A stretch of 64,000 nucleotides of DNA from CAURNT01 sp963539215. Its GTDB lineage: Bacteria > Fusobacteriota > Fusobacteriia > Fusobacteriales > Leptotrichiaceae. The translations under genes were made by a program, and so were the position numbers. A model generated the notes under the pieces. The model searched no databases. It worked only from the letters and a program-made list of their open reading frames with translations, and was not told the origin of the DNA. Positions 25,979 to 35,957 of the stretch are shown here, piece by piece; the stretch's first letter is position 1, and every line of letters starts with the position of its first letter. The stretch is from contig CAUTJT010000001.1 in assembly GCA_963539215.1 (NCBI GenBank), positions 124,001-188,000 of the forward strand, read 5' to 3'.

Positions 25979-28900
25979 TACTCCTCACCTTTTTCTATAA
26001 ATTTCATTTTTCTTACTTTATATTCATTTTTAAGCTCTTTTGAATACTGAAGACTCGGAATTTCATTACCTTTACTATCCAAATTACTAGAAGTCCATCT
26101 AAATGACATTCCTGAATATTTACCAGATTTATCAAATACATATATCCCATCTTTTAATTCCATTTCTCCAAAATGCTTTTTTAAAAATCTTTCTAACTGT
26201 TCTCTACTTTCATATTCAACTTGTAAAATATCATTTGTTCCTGATTTTTCAAAAACTTTCTTAAAATCTTTTGGTTCTATTTTAACACCTTCAACTTGTG
26301 ATAAACTTATAACCTTATTCCCTTTGCTTGCATCTTCTATTACTTCAGTAACATTATTATATTTAGGAAGATTTTTACCAATAGAAGAAACTTCATTCCC
26401 TTTAGAATAAACTTTTTTATTTTGTGAATCAGATAAATTATTTTTTGTATTTTTATTTCCATTACTTTTACTATTAGAAGATGTATTAGGTGCATTTTGT
26501 GCAAGACTAATAATACCAAAAGTTCCTACATTTGCTGCATTAATAATCTTATCATAATTTTTACCTAATAATTTTTTCCCGTGATCTTGATAAGCTTTAT
26601 TTTCTCCAACATAATTATAGTATGTTTTTTGAGCTGCATTCGAAGTTTTATTAACACCATCTAAAAATAATATAGATGATGAAAGATAACCTAAACCTGT
26701 AATTCCTCCAGCAATAAATAATGCCGGAGTTGATGCTATACCTAAACCTATCAACCCAATAGCTACACCCGTAGATGCAACAGGTGTTAAGCTAAAAGTT
26801 GTTGCCGAAAGAGTAAATGAAATCCCAGCATTTGCAAGATCTTCACCAGCCCCTTTATTAGCTGAATTTTGTTTAGATTGTTTATCATTTTCCTCTACTT
26901 CTTTAATAAATTTATGAGCTTTTTTAGACAAGTCATTCTTATTACTCACACCAAAAATATTTACTTCTGGAACATCATTAATCCTAAATGAGTTATTTTC
27001 TCTAACCCCTTCTCTTTCCTCATCACTTAAGACATATTCTTCTACATCAAGTGTTGTTTTTCCATTTACTACATTTGGTGCTGTTGAATGTACTGATAAG
27101 TCATCTTTTTCTTTATCTGGATAACTCCATCTATTTGATTCATATGACATTATACCATTTAAATTAGATATATCTTCTATATCTATTCTATCTACGTTAA
27201 TATATAGGTTATTATCCTTATCTACTGCTGTATTAAATTCTTCATCTCTTACATATCTAATATTTTTAAATTCTTCGCCCCTTAAATTAGATATATTTTT
27301 AATATATTCTTCTATCTTTAATTTCTTTAATGCCCTATTTTCTTCTTTTTCTATATCTTCTTTTAAATATTGTAATCTTGTTTCTGTTTCTACATTATTG
27401 TAATGTAATTCATTCCTTATTTCTGTTCCTATATCTAAACCATATTTAATAGTCTTATCTATAGCCTTAGCATATGCTTTAGGGGTATTTATTACATTTT
27501 TAACATCATTTACTAAATTATCCCTATTTTCCTTATGTATTAAATCTCCATTTAAATCATAATCTTCATTTCCTAGCTTTAATGATGTATTAGTTAACTT
27601 TCCTTCAAGTGTTGTTCCTATACTAAATCCATTTCCATCTTTTTCATAATTTAGTCCTATTCCACTTGTTCCTATACTTCCACCATAACTTAATGTATGT
27701 TCACTATTTTCTCTTTTATCTTCTTCTATTTTCTTACTTTGTATATCAAGATTTCCTACATTTAATATATTATCACTATATCTATTTTTTTCATAGTAAT
27801 CATTCTGTACTTTTGCATTTGCATCAACTTTTGTTTGTTGAGTAACTACATTATACTCTACACCTATTTTTGCTCCTGCTGTTGTTATCGTTTGTGTTTC
27901 TTTACTTTCTCCTTTATTTAGTTTTAATACATCACTTTCTATCTTTAAACTATCTGCATTTATCTCTTGATTTGTTATACTTACACTATCTGCTATTAGC
28001 TCTATATTATTTGATTGTATTAATCCTTTTCTTGATAGTTCTTGTTCTTTCTTAATATTTGTATTATCTACACCTATACTTGCACCTATTGTTGCATCTA
28101 TTAACTGTGTTGGATCTTTTGATATCTTTCTATTTATATCATGTACTGATGATAATGTATTTCTTAAATCTCTAAATCTTTGGGTTATATTCCTATCTTT
28201 AGAACTTACACTTTCATATATACTTTTACCTAAATCTATTATTGATGATCCTAATCTTGCATTTACTCCTATTTCTAAATTAAATTCATTACTCTTTTCT
28301 GATATCTTATCTTTACTATCTAGTAGGTTTATTTCTTTTGATTTTAGTTTTAGACTTTCACTTGATATATCTGCATTAGTATTTAGTATATCACTTGATT
28401 CTATTTTAATATTTTTCCCTATTAGATTTGATTTTACTGATATATCTTGTTCTACTTCTTTATCTGTTTTATTAAATCTATATCCTGCATTTAGTTTTGC
28501 CTTACCATCTTTTAATACATCATTACTCTCTATATGTACATCTGATACTATCTTTAAATCATTAGTAGTTAGTTTTACTTTTTCATCAAGTATATCTACC
28601 TTATTAGCTTTTATTGATATATCTTCATTAGATAATAGATTAGATCCTTTTACTAATACTTCCTTACCTTTAATATTAATATTTCCTATTATATTAGTTG
28701 AATGATTAGTTTCTTTACTTTCATCTACTTTTTCTCTATTCCCAAATATTAAAACTCTATTTTCATCATAACTATGTCTTTCATCTCTAGTCTTATCTGA
28801 TAATATATTTAGTTTATCTGAATTAATATCTATATTATCTGCTTCTATATTTGAGCCTTTTATTGTTGTATCTTTACTTTCTATATTGATATTTTTAGCA

Positions 28901-31296
28901 TTTAGGTTTGAACTTAATATATCTTCTTTTATTATCTTTTCTTTTGATATATTAGAAAATATTAATCCACCATTATCTCTTGCATCTATATTTATTTCTT
29001 CTTTATACTTTATACCTTCTATATTAATTTTATTAGTTTTAATATCTAAATTATTTAAAGCTTTTACATCTGCTCCTTGTATATCTATGTTATTTGAACT
29101 AAGTAATATATTATTAAATAATAGTTTTTGATCTCTTATACTTAACTTACTTGCATCTATTTTAATATTACTAGGTACTTGTTTTCTTCTTTCTATTTCT
29201 TCTTCTAATACTTTTAATCTATCTTCTGTATTTTGAGGTATATATTTTCTTATATCTATTTTAAAATTTGGTGATTTGTAAAAGTTTGATAACTTTGTAA
29301 ACTCTGCTCTTTCTTCTATAGGTATATTAACAGTTTTATTATCTTTTTCTATTATTGTTTTTATTGGTGTTAATATATTTTCTTCTCTTACTGTTCTTTT
29401 ATCTTCATCTTTAAAATTAACTATATCTGATTTTATTTGTATATCTTTTCCACTTAATATACTAGGTAAGGCTTTAATATATTCTCCTCTTCCATAATTT
29501 AATGTTCTTTGATATGAGGCACTGTGTTCTATATTACAAAAAGCAAGCCCTAATCCCCAACATGTTCTATCTCCAGAATAAGTTAAAGTTTCTTTTCCAT
29601 CTTGTAATAGAACACTTTCATTACTTATACTACTTGTATTATTAAATTCTTTTGAGTTAATATGTGTAGTATTATCTCCTAATATCTTTCCATCTTTATT
29701 ATTTACTACACCTTTACTATTTATTTCTATTTCTTTTCCACTTATTACTGAATAATTTGTTTCTTGATTACTTTGTTCTATTACTGCTTTTAGTGTCTTA
29801 TTACCTTCTATATCTTCTGTTAAAGTATACGAACCACTATAGTCTTCATTTAGACTCATTTTATCTTTATGTTTTTCCTTATACTCATCTATATACTTAT
29901 TAAATAGGTATGAATATTTATCAAGACTTGAAAATATTCCATTTGTTGTTCCTGTTACTTCTACTTTAGGGGGAACTGGTTTTTTATCTTTATCATTATT
30001 ATTGTTATTTTCTTCTTGTTTTTCTTCTACCTTTAATAGTTCTTTTACTCCATAGAATTGACTTAAGGCTTTTTCTTTAGCTATAGTTGTTTCATTTCCT
30101 CTAAACCATCTAAAATCTTTATACTTATCTGATATATTTAACTTCCAATTATCTATATTACTTTCATCAAATATATCTCCATTTGCACTTATCCATTTCT
30201 TTATATATGTTCCATAACTTTTTACATTTCCTAAATTATCTAAGTTATTTGACTCTATATTTAATTTATTTGTTGCATATATTATTGATCCATTTCTATT
30301 TAATATATCTTCTTTTGCTTTTAATGATATATTATCACTTACTAATACCTTGTTATTATCATTTAATATATTCCTGGCTTCTATGCTTAGGTTATTATTT
30401 GCTATTATATTTCCCTCATTATTAAAATCTTCTTCTTGTGATATTTTTGTAGTATTTGATATTATTGCCTCTGTTTTTATTTGTGATTTTGATTCTATAT
30501 CTACACTATCTGCTACTATACTTTTTACACCTATTCCTGATTTTGTTGCTATTATCCTTACACTATCTCCATGTATACTTCCAAGTATTTCTGCACTAAT
30601 AGGTATACCTAGTTCTCCACTTTGTGTTTTTACTATTTCTACTTCATTTCCATCTATATTTACTATATTACTTCCTGTTACTAAGTTAATATTATTTCCT
30701 ATTAGGTCTTTTTCTATTCTTGATACACCACTTAATATATTCAATGTATTTACATTATTTGTATTTAATTCTGTTAATGTTAATATTTCTTTATTGTTAT
30801 TTATATTAATAGAACTAAGATTACCATCTTCTTTTACTCTTACTTCTCCTGTTGTTAATGTCATATTGTGTATATTAAAAAAATTAGCACCATCTAAAGT
30901 TATCCCGTTCTTATTTGATAATATTACATCAAGATTATTTTTAGTTAGTGCTTCTAATGTCCCTTTTAATTCTGATTTATCTGTACTTGTTACACGTAGT
31001 AATGCTACTCTTGCAGGTGTAATCAAATTATTGTTTCTATTTATTATTCCTGCTATTCTTGTTCTTCCTATTGTTGTTGAATTATTTAAGATGGCTCCAT
31101 TTTTATCTACATTGAATTTATTAAATGTTGAATCTGATATTCCTTTTTGTGATGGTGTTGATATGTTTATTACTTCTACTTCATTATTTGACCTTTCTAC
31201 ATATACATTTGTATTTCCATCTGGTGTTATTTCTGATAATGAATTAAAACCTAATATTAATGATAGTAAAATCGTCATTTTATTTATATATTTCAT
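25978..31296 (-). CDS. TpsA/CdiA-like filamentous haemagglutinin exoprotein
   Basis: A 1772-aa secreted giant. Signal peptide 1-22 (MKYINKMTILLSLILGFNSL) is followed by a TPS secretion domain (about 25-250) with STPSQKGISDSTFNKFNV, GIINRNNN and LDGANFFNIHNMTLTTGEV. Then comes a long beta-helix of repeated 'I-x-S/N-x-x-L/I' strands. A cysteine pair sits in DRTCWGLGLAFCNIE (about 573-584). A glycine/alanine-rich hydrophobic segment (about 1485-1550) precedes an Asn/Ser-rich linker (about 1600-1620) and a compact C-terminal domain (about 1620-1772) that I do not recognise. This layout matches contact-dependent inhibition proteins. AAAGGAG precedes the ATG. It heads the operon A, candidate I, B. 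Confidence 0.85.
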   Translation of the reverse strand: MKYINKMTILLSLILGFNSLSEITPDGNTNVYVERSNNEVEVINISTPSQKGISDSTFNKFNVDKNGAILNNSTTIGRTRIAGIINRNNNLITPARVALLRVTSTDKSELKGTLEALTKNNLDVILSNKNGITLDGANFFNIHNMTLTTGEVRVKEDGNLSSININNNKEILTLTELNTNNVNTLNILSGVSRIEKDLIGNNINLVTGSNIVNIDGNEVEIVKTQSGELGIPISAEILGSIHGDSVRIIATKSGIGVKSIVADSVDIESKSQIKTEAIISNTTKISQEEDFNNEGNIIANNNLSIEARNILNDNNKVLVSDNISLKAKEDILNRNGSIIYATNKLNIESNNLDNLGNVKSYGTYIKKWISANGDIFDESNIDNWKLNISDKYKDFRWFRGNETTIAKEKALSQFYGVKELLKVEEKQEENNNNNDKDKKPVPPKVEVTGTTNGIFSSLDKYSYLFNKYIDEYKEKHKDKMSLNEDYSGSYTLTEDIEGNKTLKAVIEQSNQETNYSVISGKEIEINSKGVVNNKDGKILGDNTTHINSKEFNNTSSISNESVLLQDGKETLTYSGDRTCWGLGLAFCNIEHSASYQRTLNYGRGEYIKALPSILSGKDIQIKSDIVNFKDEDKRTVREENILTPIKTIIEKDNKTVNIPIEERAEFTKLSNFYKSPNFKIDIRKYIPQNTEDRLKVLEEEIERRKQVPSNIKIDASKLSIRDQKLLFNNILLSSNNIDIQGADVKALNNLDIKTNKINIEGIKYKEEINIDARDNGGLIFSNISKEKIIKEDILSSNLNAKNINIESKDTTIKGSNIEADNIDINSDKLNILSDKTRDERHSYDENRVLIFGNREKVDESKETNHSTNIIGNINIKGKEVLVKGSNLLSNEDISIKANKVDILDEKVKLTTNDLKIVSDVHIESNDVLKDGKAKLNAGYRFNKTDKEVEQDISVKSNLIGKNIKIESSDILNTNADISSESLKLKSKEINLLDSKDKISEKSNEFNLEIGVNARLGSSIIDLGKSIYESVSSKDRNITQRFRDLRNTLSSVHDINRKISKDPTQLIDATIGASIGVDNTNIKKEQELSRKGLIQSNNIELIADSVSITNQEINADSLKIESDVLKLNKGESKETQTITTAGAKIGVEYNVVTQQTKVDANAKVQNDYYEKNRYSDNILNVGNLDIQSKKIEEDKRENSEHTLSYGGSIGTSGIGLNYEKDGNGFSIGTTLEGKLTNTSLKLGNEDYDLNGDLIHKENRDNLVNDVKNVINTPKAYAKAIDKTIKYGLDIGTEIRNELHYNNVETETRLQYLKEDIEKEENRALKKLKIEEYIKNISNLRGEEFKNIRYVRDEEFNTAVDKDNNLYINVDRIDIEDISNLNGIMSYESNRWSYPDKEKDDLSVHSTAPNVVNGKTTLDVEEYVLSDEEREGVRENNSFRINDVPEVNIFGVSNKNDLSKKAHKFIKEVEENDKQSKQNSANKGAGEDLANAGISFTLSATTFSLTPVASTGVAIGLIGLGIASTPALFIAGGITGLGYLSSSILFLDGVNKTSNAAQKTYYNYVGENKAYQDHGKKLLGKNYDKIINAANVGTFGIISLAQNAPNTSSNSKSNGNKNTKNNLSDSQNKKVYSKGNEVSSIGKNLPKYNNVTEVIEDASKGNKVISLSQVEGVKIEPKDFKKVFEKSGTNDILQVEYESREQLERFLKKHFGEMELKDGIYVFDKSGKYSGMSFRWTSSNLDSKGNEIPSLQYSKELKNEYKVRKMKFIEKGEE

Positions 31297-31342
31297 AAAT
31301 TTATTCTCCTTTATATATATTTATTTTAATCTTAGTTATCTT

Positions 31343-31371
31343 CTTATATCATAGATTAAGGCGATAGTCAA
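31343..31371 (-). promoter_or_regulatory. Promoter of the TpsA operon
   Basis: On the minus strand TTGACT (31366-31371) and TATAAG (31343-31348) are exactly 17 bases apart, about 45 bases before the start codon. The -35 box abuts the truncated insertion sequence. Confidence 0.75.
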
Positions 31372-31388
31372 TAGAGCATGTTTAATTA

Positions 31389-32135
31389 ATGTCTATTGTG
31401 TGTTATTTAAATATGATAATTAATTATGGTATTCATTATGCTTTACTTACTGATAAAAGAACTGTATTTGAGTATAAACTTAAATCTAATAAAAGTTTAG
31501 AAAATGATACATTTACTCAATATGCTTATGCTTGTCATAGATTAGGTATTGATCTTAGAACTACTTCTTCCACTCAAGCAAAAGGGCGTGTTGAAAGAAT
31601 ATTTGGAACCCTTCAATCACGCCTTGTAAATGAATTGAGAATTAATAATATCAATGATATTGAAAGTGCTAATATGTTCCTACCACAGTTCATTGAAGCC
31701 TTCAATAACAAGTTCTCAATTAATATTAATAATACATTAAATGTGTTTCAAATGCAAGATGATATTGAAGAATTAAATTTAATATTATCTGTTATTAATA
31801 CTAGAAAGGTCGATAAAGGTAATTGTATTAGATTTAATAATAAATATTATGCTTTTCTTGATAATAATGGTTTAAAGGTTTACCCTAGACCTTCTAGTAA
31901 TGTTTTAGTTATTAAATCTTTTGATAATAAGTTGTTTGCTAGTGTTGATGATAATATTTATTCTTTAGAAGAGATTGAAAGAATTTCAAAGGTTTCTAAT
32001 AACTTTGATGATGTGGTTGAAGTTAAAGTTAAGAAAAAATATATTCCTCCTATATCTCATCCTTGGAAAAGAGAATCATTTATTAAGTATCTTGAAAAGA
32101 GCAAGAAACTTGAAACATATATTGATTATGTTTAA
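31389..32135 (+). pseudogene. 5'-truncated IS1202-type (ISNCY) transposase
   Basis: The open frame of 248 codons keeps only the C-terminal half of an rve/DDE transposase. YALLTDKRTVFEYK carries an expected catalytic aspartate and STQAKGRVERIFGTLQSRLVNEL carries the catalytic glutamate, the signature of IS1202-group transposases. The ~200 residues with the helix-turn-helix and first aspartate are absent, and similarity begins near 31430, not at a normal start. The copy is therefore inactive. Its terminator and right end remain. Confidence 0.75.
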
Positions 32136-32141
32136 TTTAAA

Positions 32142-32183
32142 AGTCCCTAAATTATCAAATTTTACTTTTAAATTTTAGGGACT
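32142..32183 (+). terminator. Hairpin after the transposase remnant
   Basis: AGTCCCTAAA and TTTAGGGACT form a 10-bp stem around a 22-base loop, followed by CTTAATTTACTTTTTTT. Confidence 0.6.
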
Positions 32184-32241
32184 CTTAATTTACTTTTTTT
32201 GAAACATTTTCATTTTTAATTGACATACTATATAAAAAACT

Positions 32242-33075
32242 TTATAAAAAATACTTATCTATTTCTATATCATAATTCAAAAATTTGATTCTATAACATT
32301 TAAGATAAAGTCTATCTTTAGAAGAATAATCACCATATTTGTCATCTCCAACAATACTATAACCTAAATCTGATAAATGAACCCTAATTTGATGTTTTCT
32401 ACCAGTTTTAAGGTCAATATCTATAAAAGCCATATTATTTTCTATCTTATACACCTTAAAATAAGTTAAAGAATCTAAACCTTTATTTGATACAATAACT
32501 TTATTATTTGTAATTAAAAGTTTTTTATTAGACATAAATTCATCATTTAATTTAAGATTTCCTTTTTTTACTTTAGCTATATATTTTTTTATTACTCTTT
32601 TTTCCCTTATTTCTTCATTTATAAGTCTTAAAGATTTAAGATTTTTAGCTCCTATAACCAAACCTTCAGTTTTTATATCTAATCTATTTGAAAAATTAAC
32701 ATTTTGAGATTTAAAATAATCCTTAGCCATTTCAGAAAGTCCATATCCATGACCATCTCCTTTATGCATGGCTACTCCTATCGGTTTATTTACAACAAAT
32801 ATATTTTCATCTTCAAATACTATCATTTCTTTTAATGAATTATTATATATTTTGACATTCTTTTTACTTTCAAAATTAATTTTAGCACTTTCCGGAAGAT
32901 ATATCTCATCTCCTTTTTGCAGTCTATAATTTTCTTTTGACTTCTTTCCATTAACTTTTATTTGTCCTTTTCTAATTAAAGAAAATAAAATACTTAAACT
33001 AGTTTCATTAGAATACTTTCTCACAAACTTATCTAATCTCATATTTTCAGTATTAATATCAACTATATATTTCAT
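32242..33075 (-). CDS. RluA-family pseudouridine synthase
   Basis: This 277-aa RNA modification enzyme has an N-terminal S4 RNA-binding domain (about 10-60: LDKFVRKYSNETSLSILFSL, GQIKVNGKKSKENYRL). It is followed by the catalytic domain. NRLDIKTEGLVIGAK holds the invariant aspartate (usually HRLDxxTSG; here N and E replace H and S). GRKHQIRVHLSDLG closes the active site. S4-bearing members are the RluC/RluD type that modify 23S rRNA; which position is modified cannot be told. The gene begins two bases after the rodA stop, at the end of a run of envelope genes. Confidence 0.88.
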   Translation of the reverse strand: MKYIVDINTENMRLDKFVRKYSNETSLSILFSLIRKGQIKVNGKKSKENYRLQKGDEIYLPESAKINFESKKNVKIYNNSLKEMIVFEDENIFVVNKPIGVAMHKGDGHGYGLSEMAKDYFKSQNVNFSNRLDIKTEGLVIGAKNLKSLRLINEEIREKRVIKKYIAKVKKGNLKLNDEFMSNKKLLITNNKVIVSNKGLDSLTYFKVYKIENNMAFIDIDLKTGRKHQIRVHLSDLGYSIVGDDKYGDYSSKDRLYLKCYRIKFLNYDIEIDKYFL

Positions 33076-33077
33076 AT

Positions 33078-34184
33078 TTAATCCTCATTATGCATTTTAA
33101 TACTTTGAGCTAATCCTATCATCATAAAAGCTGATAAAAATGATGATCCTCCATAACTCATTAACAATAATGGTTTACCTGTTACTGGAACTAAACCTAA
33201 AGTCATTCCTACATTAATTATTACATGAGCTAAAAATATACCCGAAAGACCATATAATATTATTCTTCCATAACTATCTACTATTATTTTTGATGTATTA
33301 ATTAATGACCATATTAGTAAAAAATAAAGTAATAGTACACCTGTTGAACCAACAAATCCTACTTCTTCTCCTATAACTGAAAATATAAAGTCAGTTTGTG
33401 ATTCTGGCAGGAATTTTAATCTACTTTGACTTCCATCTAAATAACCTTTACCTACAAATCTACCAGAACCTATAGAAATTTTAGATTGAGCAACATGCCA
33501 TCCCTTATTTTTTAAATCTTTTTCAGGATTTAAAAATGTTTCTATTCTTACTTTTTGATAATCATGAAGAACGAAAGTATATATAGGAACCGAAAAAACT
33601 GCAAGTGCTATAAATATCATTATTATAGGTTTCATATATGCATTATACAATATTAAAATACATAAAAAAGAAAAACATAGTATAAGAGTAGTACCAAGAT
33701 CTGGCTGTAATAAAAGTAAGATAAGTATAGGTACTCCTGGTATAAAAGATAATATAATATCTTTAAAACTATTTATACCATTATTAAATCTTTTTACTAT
33801 CCAAAATGAATATATCATTATAAGAAAAATTTTGACAAATTCAGATGGCTGTATCTGTATAAACCCAAAATCTATCCATCTTTTTGCCCCAAGTTTAGTA
33901 ACACCAAAAAATTTAGTATAAGCTAACGTTAATATTGATATTATATATATATAATTTATATATTTTTTAGTAACTCTATAATCAAACATCATGATAATTA
34001 TCATCATTATAGTACCTATAGCTATCCATAATATATTATTTTTTACATAAGAAATATTTCTTGTAGCGCTATATACAAACAAAGTACTAATACTCACTAA
34101 TGAATAAACAACAAATAATAATAATTTGTTAATTCTAGCTATTTTAGAGCTTAATTTATGTGTATTTCTTTTATCACTTACCAT
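33078..34184 (-). CDS. rodA: Rod-shape-determining glycosyltransferase RodA (SEDS family)
   Basis: This 368-aa peptidoglycan polymerase of the elongasome has ten predicted membrane spans. Family signatures include RWIDFGFIQIQPSEFVKIFLI, LLLLQPDLGTTLIL, WHVAQSKISIGSGRFVGKGYL, DFIFSVIGEEVGFVG and LLMSYGGSSFLSAFMMIGL. The RodA-like QSRLKFLPESQTDF segment and the absence of a divisome neighbourhood favour RodA over FtsW. Cells are therefore probably rod-shaped. Its ATG, with GGTGAT upstream, overlaps the preceding M16 peptidase gene by 11 bases. Confidence 0.9.
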   Translation of the reverse strand: MVSDKRNTHKLSSKIARINKLLLFVVYSLVSISTLFVYSATRNISYVKNNILWIAIGTIMMIIIMMFDYRVTKKYINYIYIISILTLAYTKFFGVTKLGAKRWIDFGFIQIQPSEFVKIFLIMIYSFWIVKRFNNGINSFKDIILSFIPGVPILILLLLQPDLGTTLILCFSFLCILILYNAYMKPIIMIFIALAVFSVPIYTFVLHDYQKVRIETFLNPEKDLKNKGWHVAQSKISIGSGRFVGKGYLDGSQSRLKFLPESQTDFIFSVIGEEVGFVGSTGVLLLYFLLIWSLINTSKIIVDSYGRIILYGLSGIFLAHVIINVGMTLGLVPVTGKPLLLMSYGGSSFLSAFMMIGLAQSIKMHNED

Positions 34185-35394
34185 CTATATCACCAATTAT
34201 ACACGTACTAAAATCATTCAATATTTCAATTACTTTATTATTTACATCATTAACAGTAATTTTATTTAAAATATTTTCTATATATTTATCATCATATATT
34301 TCACCATATTCCCTATACATACTAGAATATCTAAAAGCTAATTTATAATTATCTTTAGATGATGCTCTTGAAGATAAAATATAGTTTTTAGTTTTTTCAA
34401 GTTCTCTTTCTGTAATTCCTTTAGATTTTATTATTTCTATAACTTTTTTAGTTGTTTCTATTGCTTCTTTATATTTATTTTTAGATGTTCCTATATAAAT
34501 ACCTAATCCATTTAATTCTTCAAAACTTATACCAAATGAATAAACTGAATAAGCCAACATTCTTTTTTCTCTAATTTCTTGGAATAATCTTGAACTAAAT
34601 CCATCTCCTAATATATATTCTACAATAGTTGTTACATAGTCATTAAATATATCCACTTTATTATTTTCTAATTTTGTTATCATGTATATATTTAATTGAT
34701 TTAATTCTTTTTTTATAGAAACTTCTTTATTTAATATATCATTTAAAGGATATACATCATCAACTTTAGTTTCTTTCATATTAACAAAATACTTTTTAAT
34801 CATAGATATTAACATTTCTTCATCAAAATTTCCTGATATTGAAATTATTAAATTATCTCTAGTATATCTTCTGTTATAATAATCAATTAAATTTTCCCTA
34901 GTAAAACTTCCAACACTTTCAGTACTTCCTATTACATTTCTAGAAATATTTCCTTCAAATAATTCACTATACATCATTTCATAGACAACTTTTCTAGTTT
35001 CATCATTACTCATATTTATTTCTTCAAATATTATTTCTTTTTCTTTTTTTAATTGATCTTCTGGGAATACTGGATTAACTATCATATCAAACATTATATC
35101 TGTTGTTTCCTTTTGTTTAGACGATAATGAATTAAAATAATAGGCTGTCACTTCTTTTGAAGTATATGCATTAAATTCAGCACCATAAAAATCCATTTCC
35201 TCACTTATTTCATAAGATGTTCTTTTTTTAGTTCCAGTGAACATCATGTGCTCTAATAGATGAGAAAGTCCTCTTTCATTATCTCTTTCATTTTTTGAAC
35301 CCGTTTTAAATGTCAAAGTCAAAGAAAAAGTTCTATCTATATCTATTTTATTTAAAATTACTTTTATCCCTAAAATATCTAAAATTTTAATCAT
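34174..35394 (-). CDS. M16-family zinc metallopeptidase (YmxG/PqqL type)
   Basis: This 406-aa insulinase-like protease keeps the inverted zinc motif HLLEH at residues 45-49 (GLSHLLEHMMFTGT). The third ligand is the downstream glutamate in NDETRKVVYEMMYSELFE. The second, non-catalytic half includes ILGDGFSSRLFQEIREKRMLAYSVYS, the usual Arg/Tyr substrate-binding motif. There is no signal peptide. Family members of this single-chain size degrade small proteins or peptides as dimers; the natural substrate is unknown. It overlaps both cvpA-like and rodA genes. Confidence 0.88.
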   Translation of the reverse strand: MIKILDILGIKVILNKIDIDRTFSLTLTFKTGSKNERDNERGLSHLLEHMMFTGTKKRTSYEISEEMDFYGAEFNAYTSKEVTAYYFNSLSSKQKETTDIMFDMIVNPVFPEDQLKKEKEIIFEEINMSNDETRKVVYEMMYSELFEGNISRNVIGSTESVGSFTRENLIDYYNRRYTRDNLIISISGNFDEEMLISMIKKYFVNMKETKVDDVYPLNDILNKEVSIKKELNQLNIYMITKLENNKVDIFNDYVTTIVEYILGDGFSSRLFQEIREKRMLAYSVYSFGISFEELNGLGIYIGTSKNKYKEAIETTKKVIEIIKSKGITERELEKTKNYILSSRASSKDNYKLAFRYSSMYREYGEIYDDKYIENILNKITVNDVNNKVIEILNDFSTCIIGDIDGK

Positions 35395-35953
35395 CTAAAC
35401 CTCTCTTTTCTATATTTTTAAGTAAACTTCTCTTATACTGTTTTTCTTGACTATACATATTAAATTCATCTAACTTTACACTTATATATTCTGGGAATAA
35501 ATTATTATATGGTCCTAAATATATAGAGATATATTCTATACTCATACTACTTTCTAATAAGTTTTTAATATTTTCTGATTTATCTGATGTAAATAAAAGT
35601 ATTATAAAAAATAAAAATATTATTATACTTGCTTTTATAACCCCAAATATTCCTCCTAACAATTTATTAAATAATGATAATATAGAAATATCCATTATTT
35701 TAGATATTATACTAACAACTATAGTTAATAATATATATAGGAAAATAAAAGAGCAAATATATATCAAATATTTACTAACTGTATTTTCCATATCAATAAC
35801 AAATAAAGACATAACAATATCAGCAAACTTTGGAACTAGATATATTATTACCATAAATTTTATTAAATTAAACGCTTCTTTTACAAATCCTTTTTTCATA
35901 CCTAAATAAAACATTAATATTACTATAGATATAATAAGTAAATCTAATACCAT
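35387..35953 (-). CDS. CvpA-family membrane protein
   Basis: This 188-aa protein has four hydrophobic spans: LLIISIVILMFYLGMKKGF, IKFMVIIYLVPKFADIVM, LIYICSFIFLYILLTIVVSI and GVIKASIIIFLFFIILLF. The pattern of a GxxKGF loop followed by a paired span is that of CvpA, an inner-membrane protein first linked to colicin V production and of uncertain function. AAAGGAGG precedes the ATG. The gene sits four bases after alr and overlaps the M16 peptidase, so all are cotranscribed. Confidence 0.75.
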   Translation of the reverse strand: MVLDLLIISIVILMFYLGMKKGFVKEAFNLIKFMVIIYLVPKFADIVMSLFVIDMENTVSKYLIYICSFIFLYILLTIVVSIISKIMDISILSLFNKLLGGIFGVIKASIIIFLFFIILLFTSDKSENIKNLLESSMSIEYISIYLGPYNNLFPEYISVKLDEFNMYSQEKQYKRSLLKNIEKRGLDD

Positions 35954-35957
35954 AAAA

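Larger units (their letters stand above)
31389..32225 (+). mobile_element. IS1202-like insertion sequence remnant, right end only
   Basis: The transposase fragment is followed by a terminator hairpin and then GAAACATTTTCATTTTTAAT plus TGACA (32201-32225). Read on the minus strand this begins TGTCAATTAAAAATG, the usual kind of terminal inverted repeat in this group. No matching left end was found. The left boundary merges with the promoter region of the TpsA gene. Confidence 0.5.

Noticed and set aside
30350..31354. Long plus-strand open frame (334 codons) antisense to the TpsA gene
   Set aside because: It is a shadow of the repetitive, stop-poor TpsA frame; it has no ribosome site, no family resemblance, and its Leu/Ile/Phe-rich composition mirrors the opposite strand.
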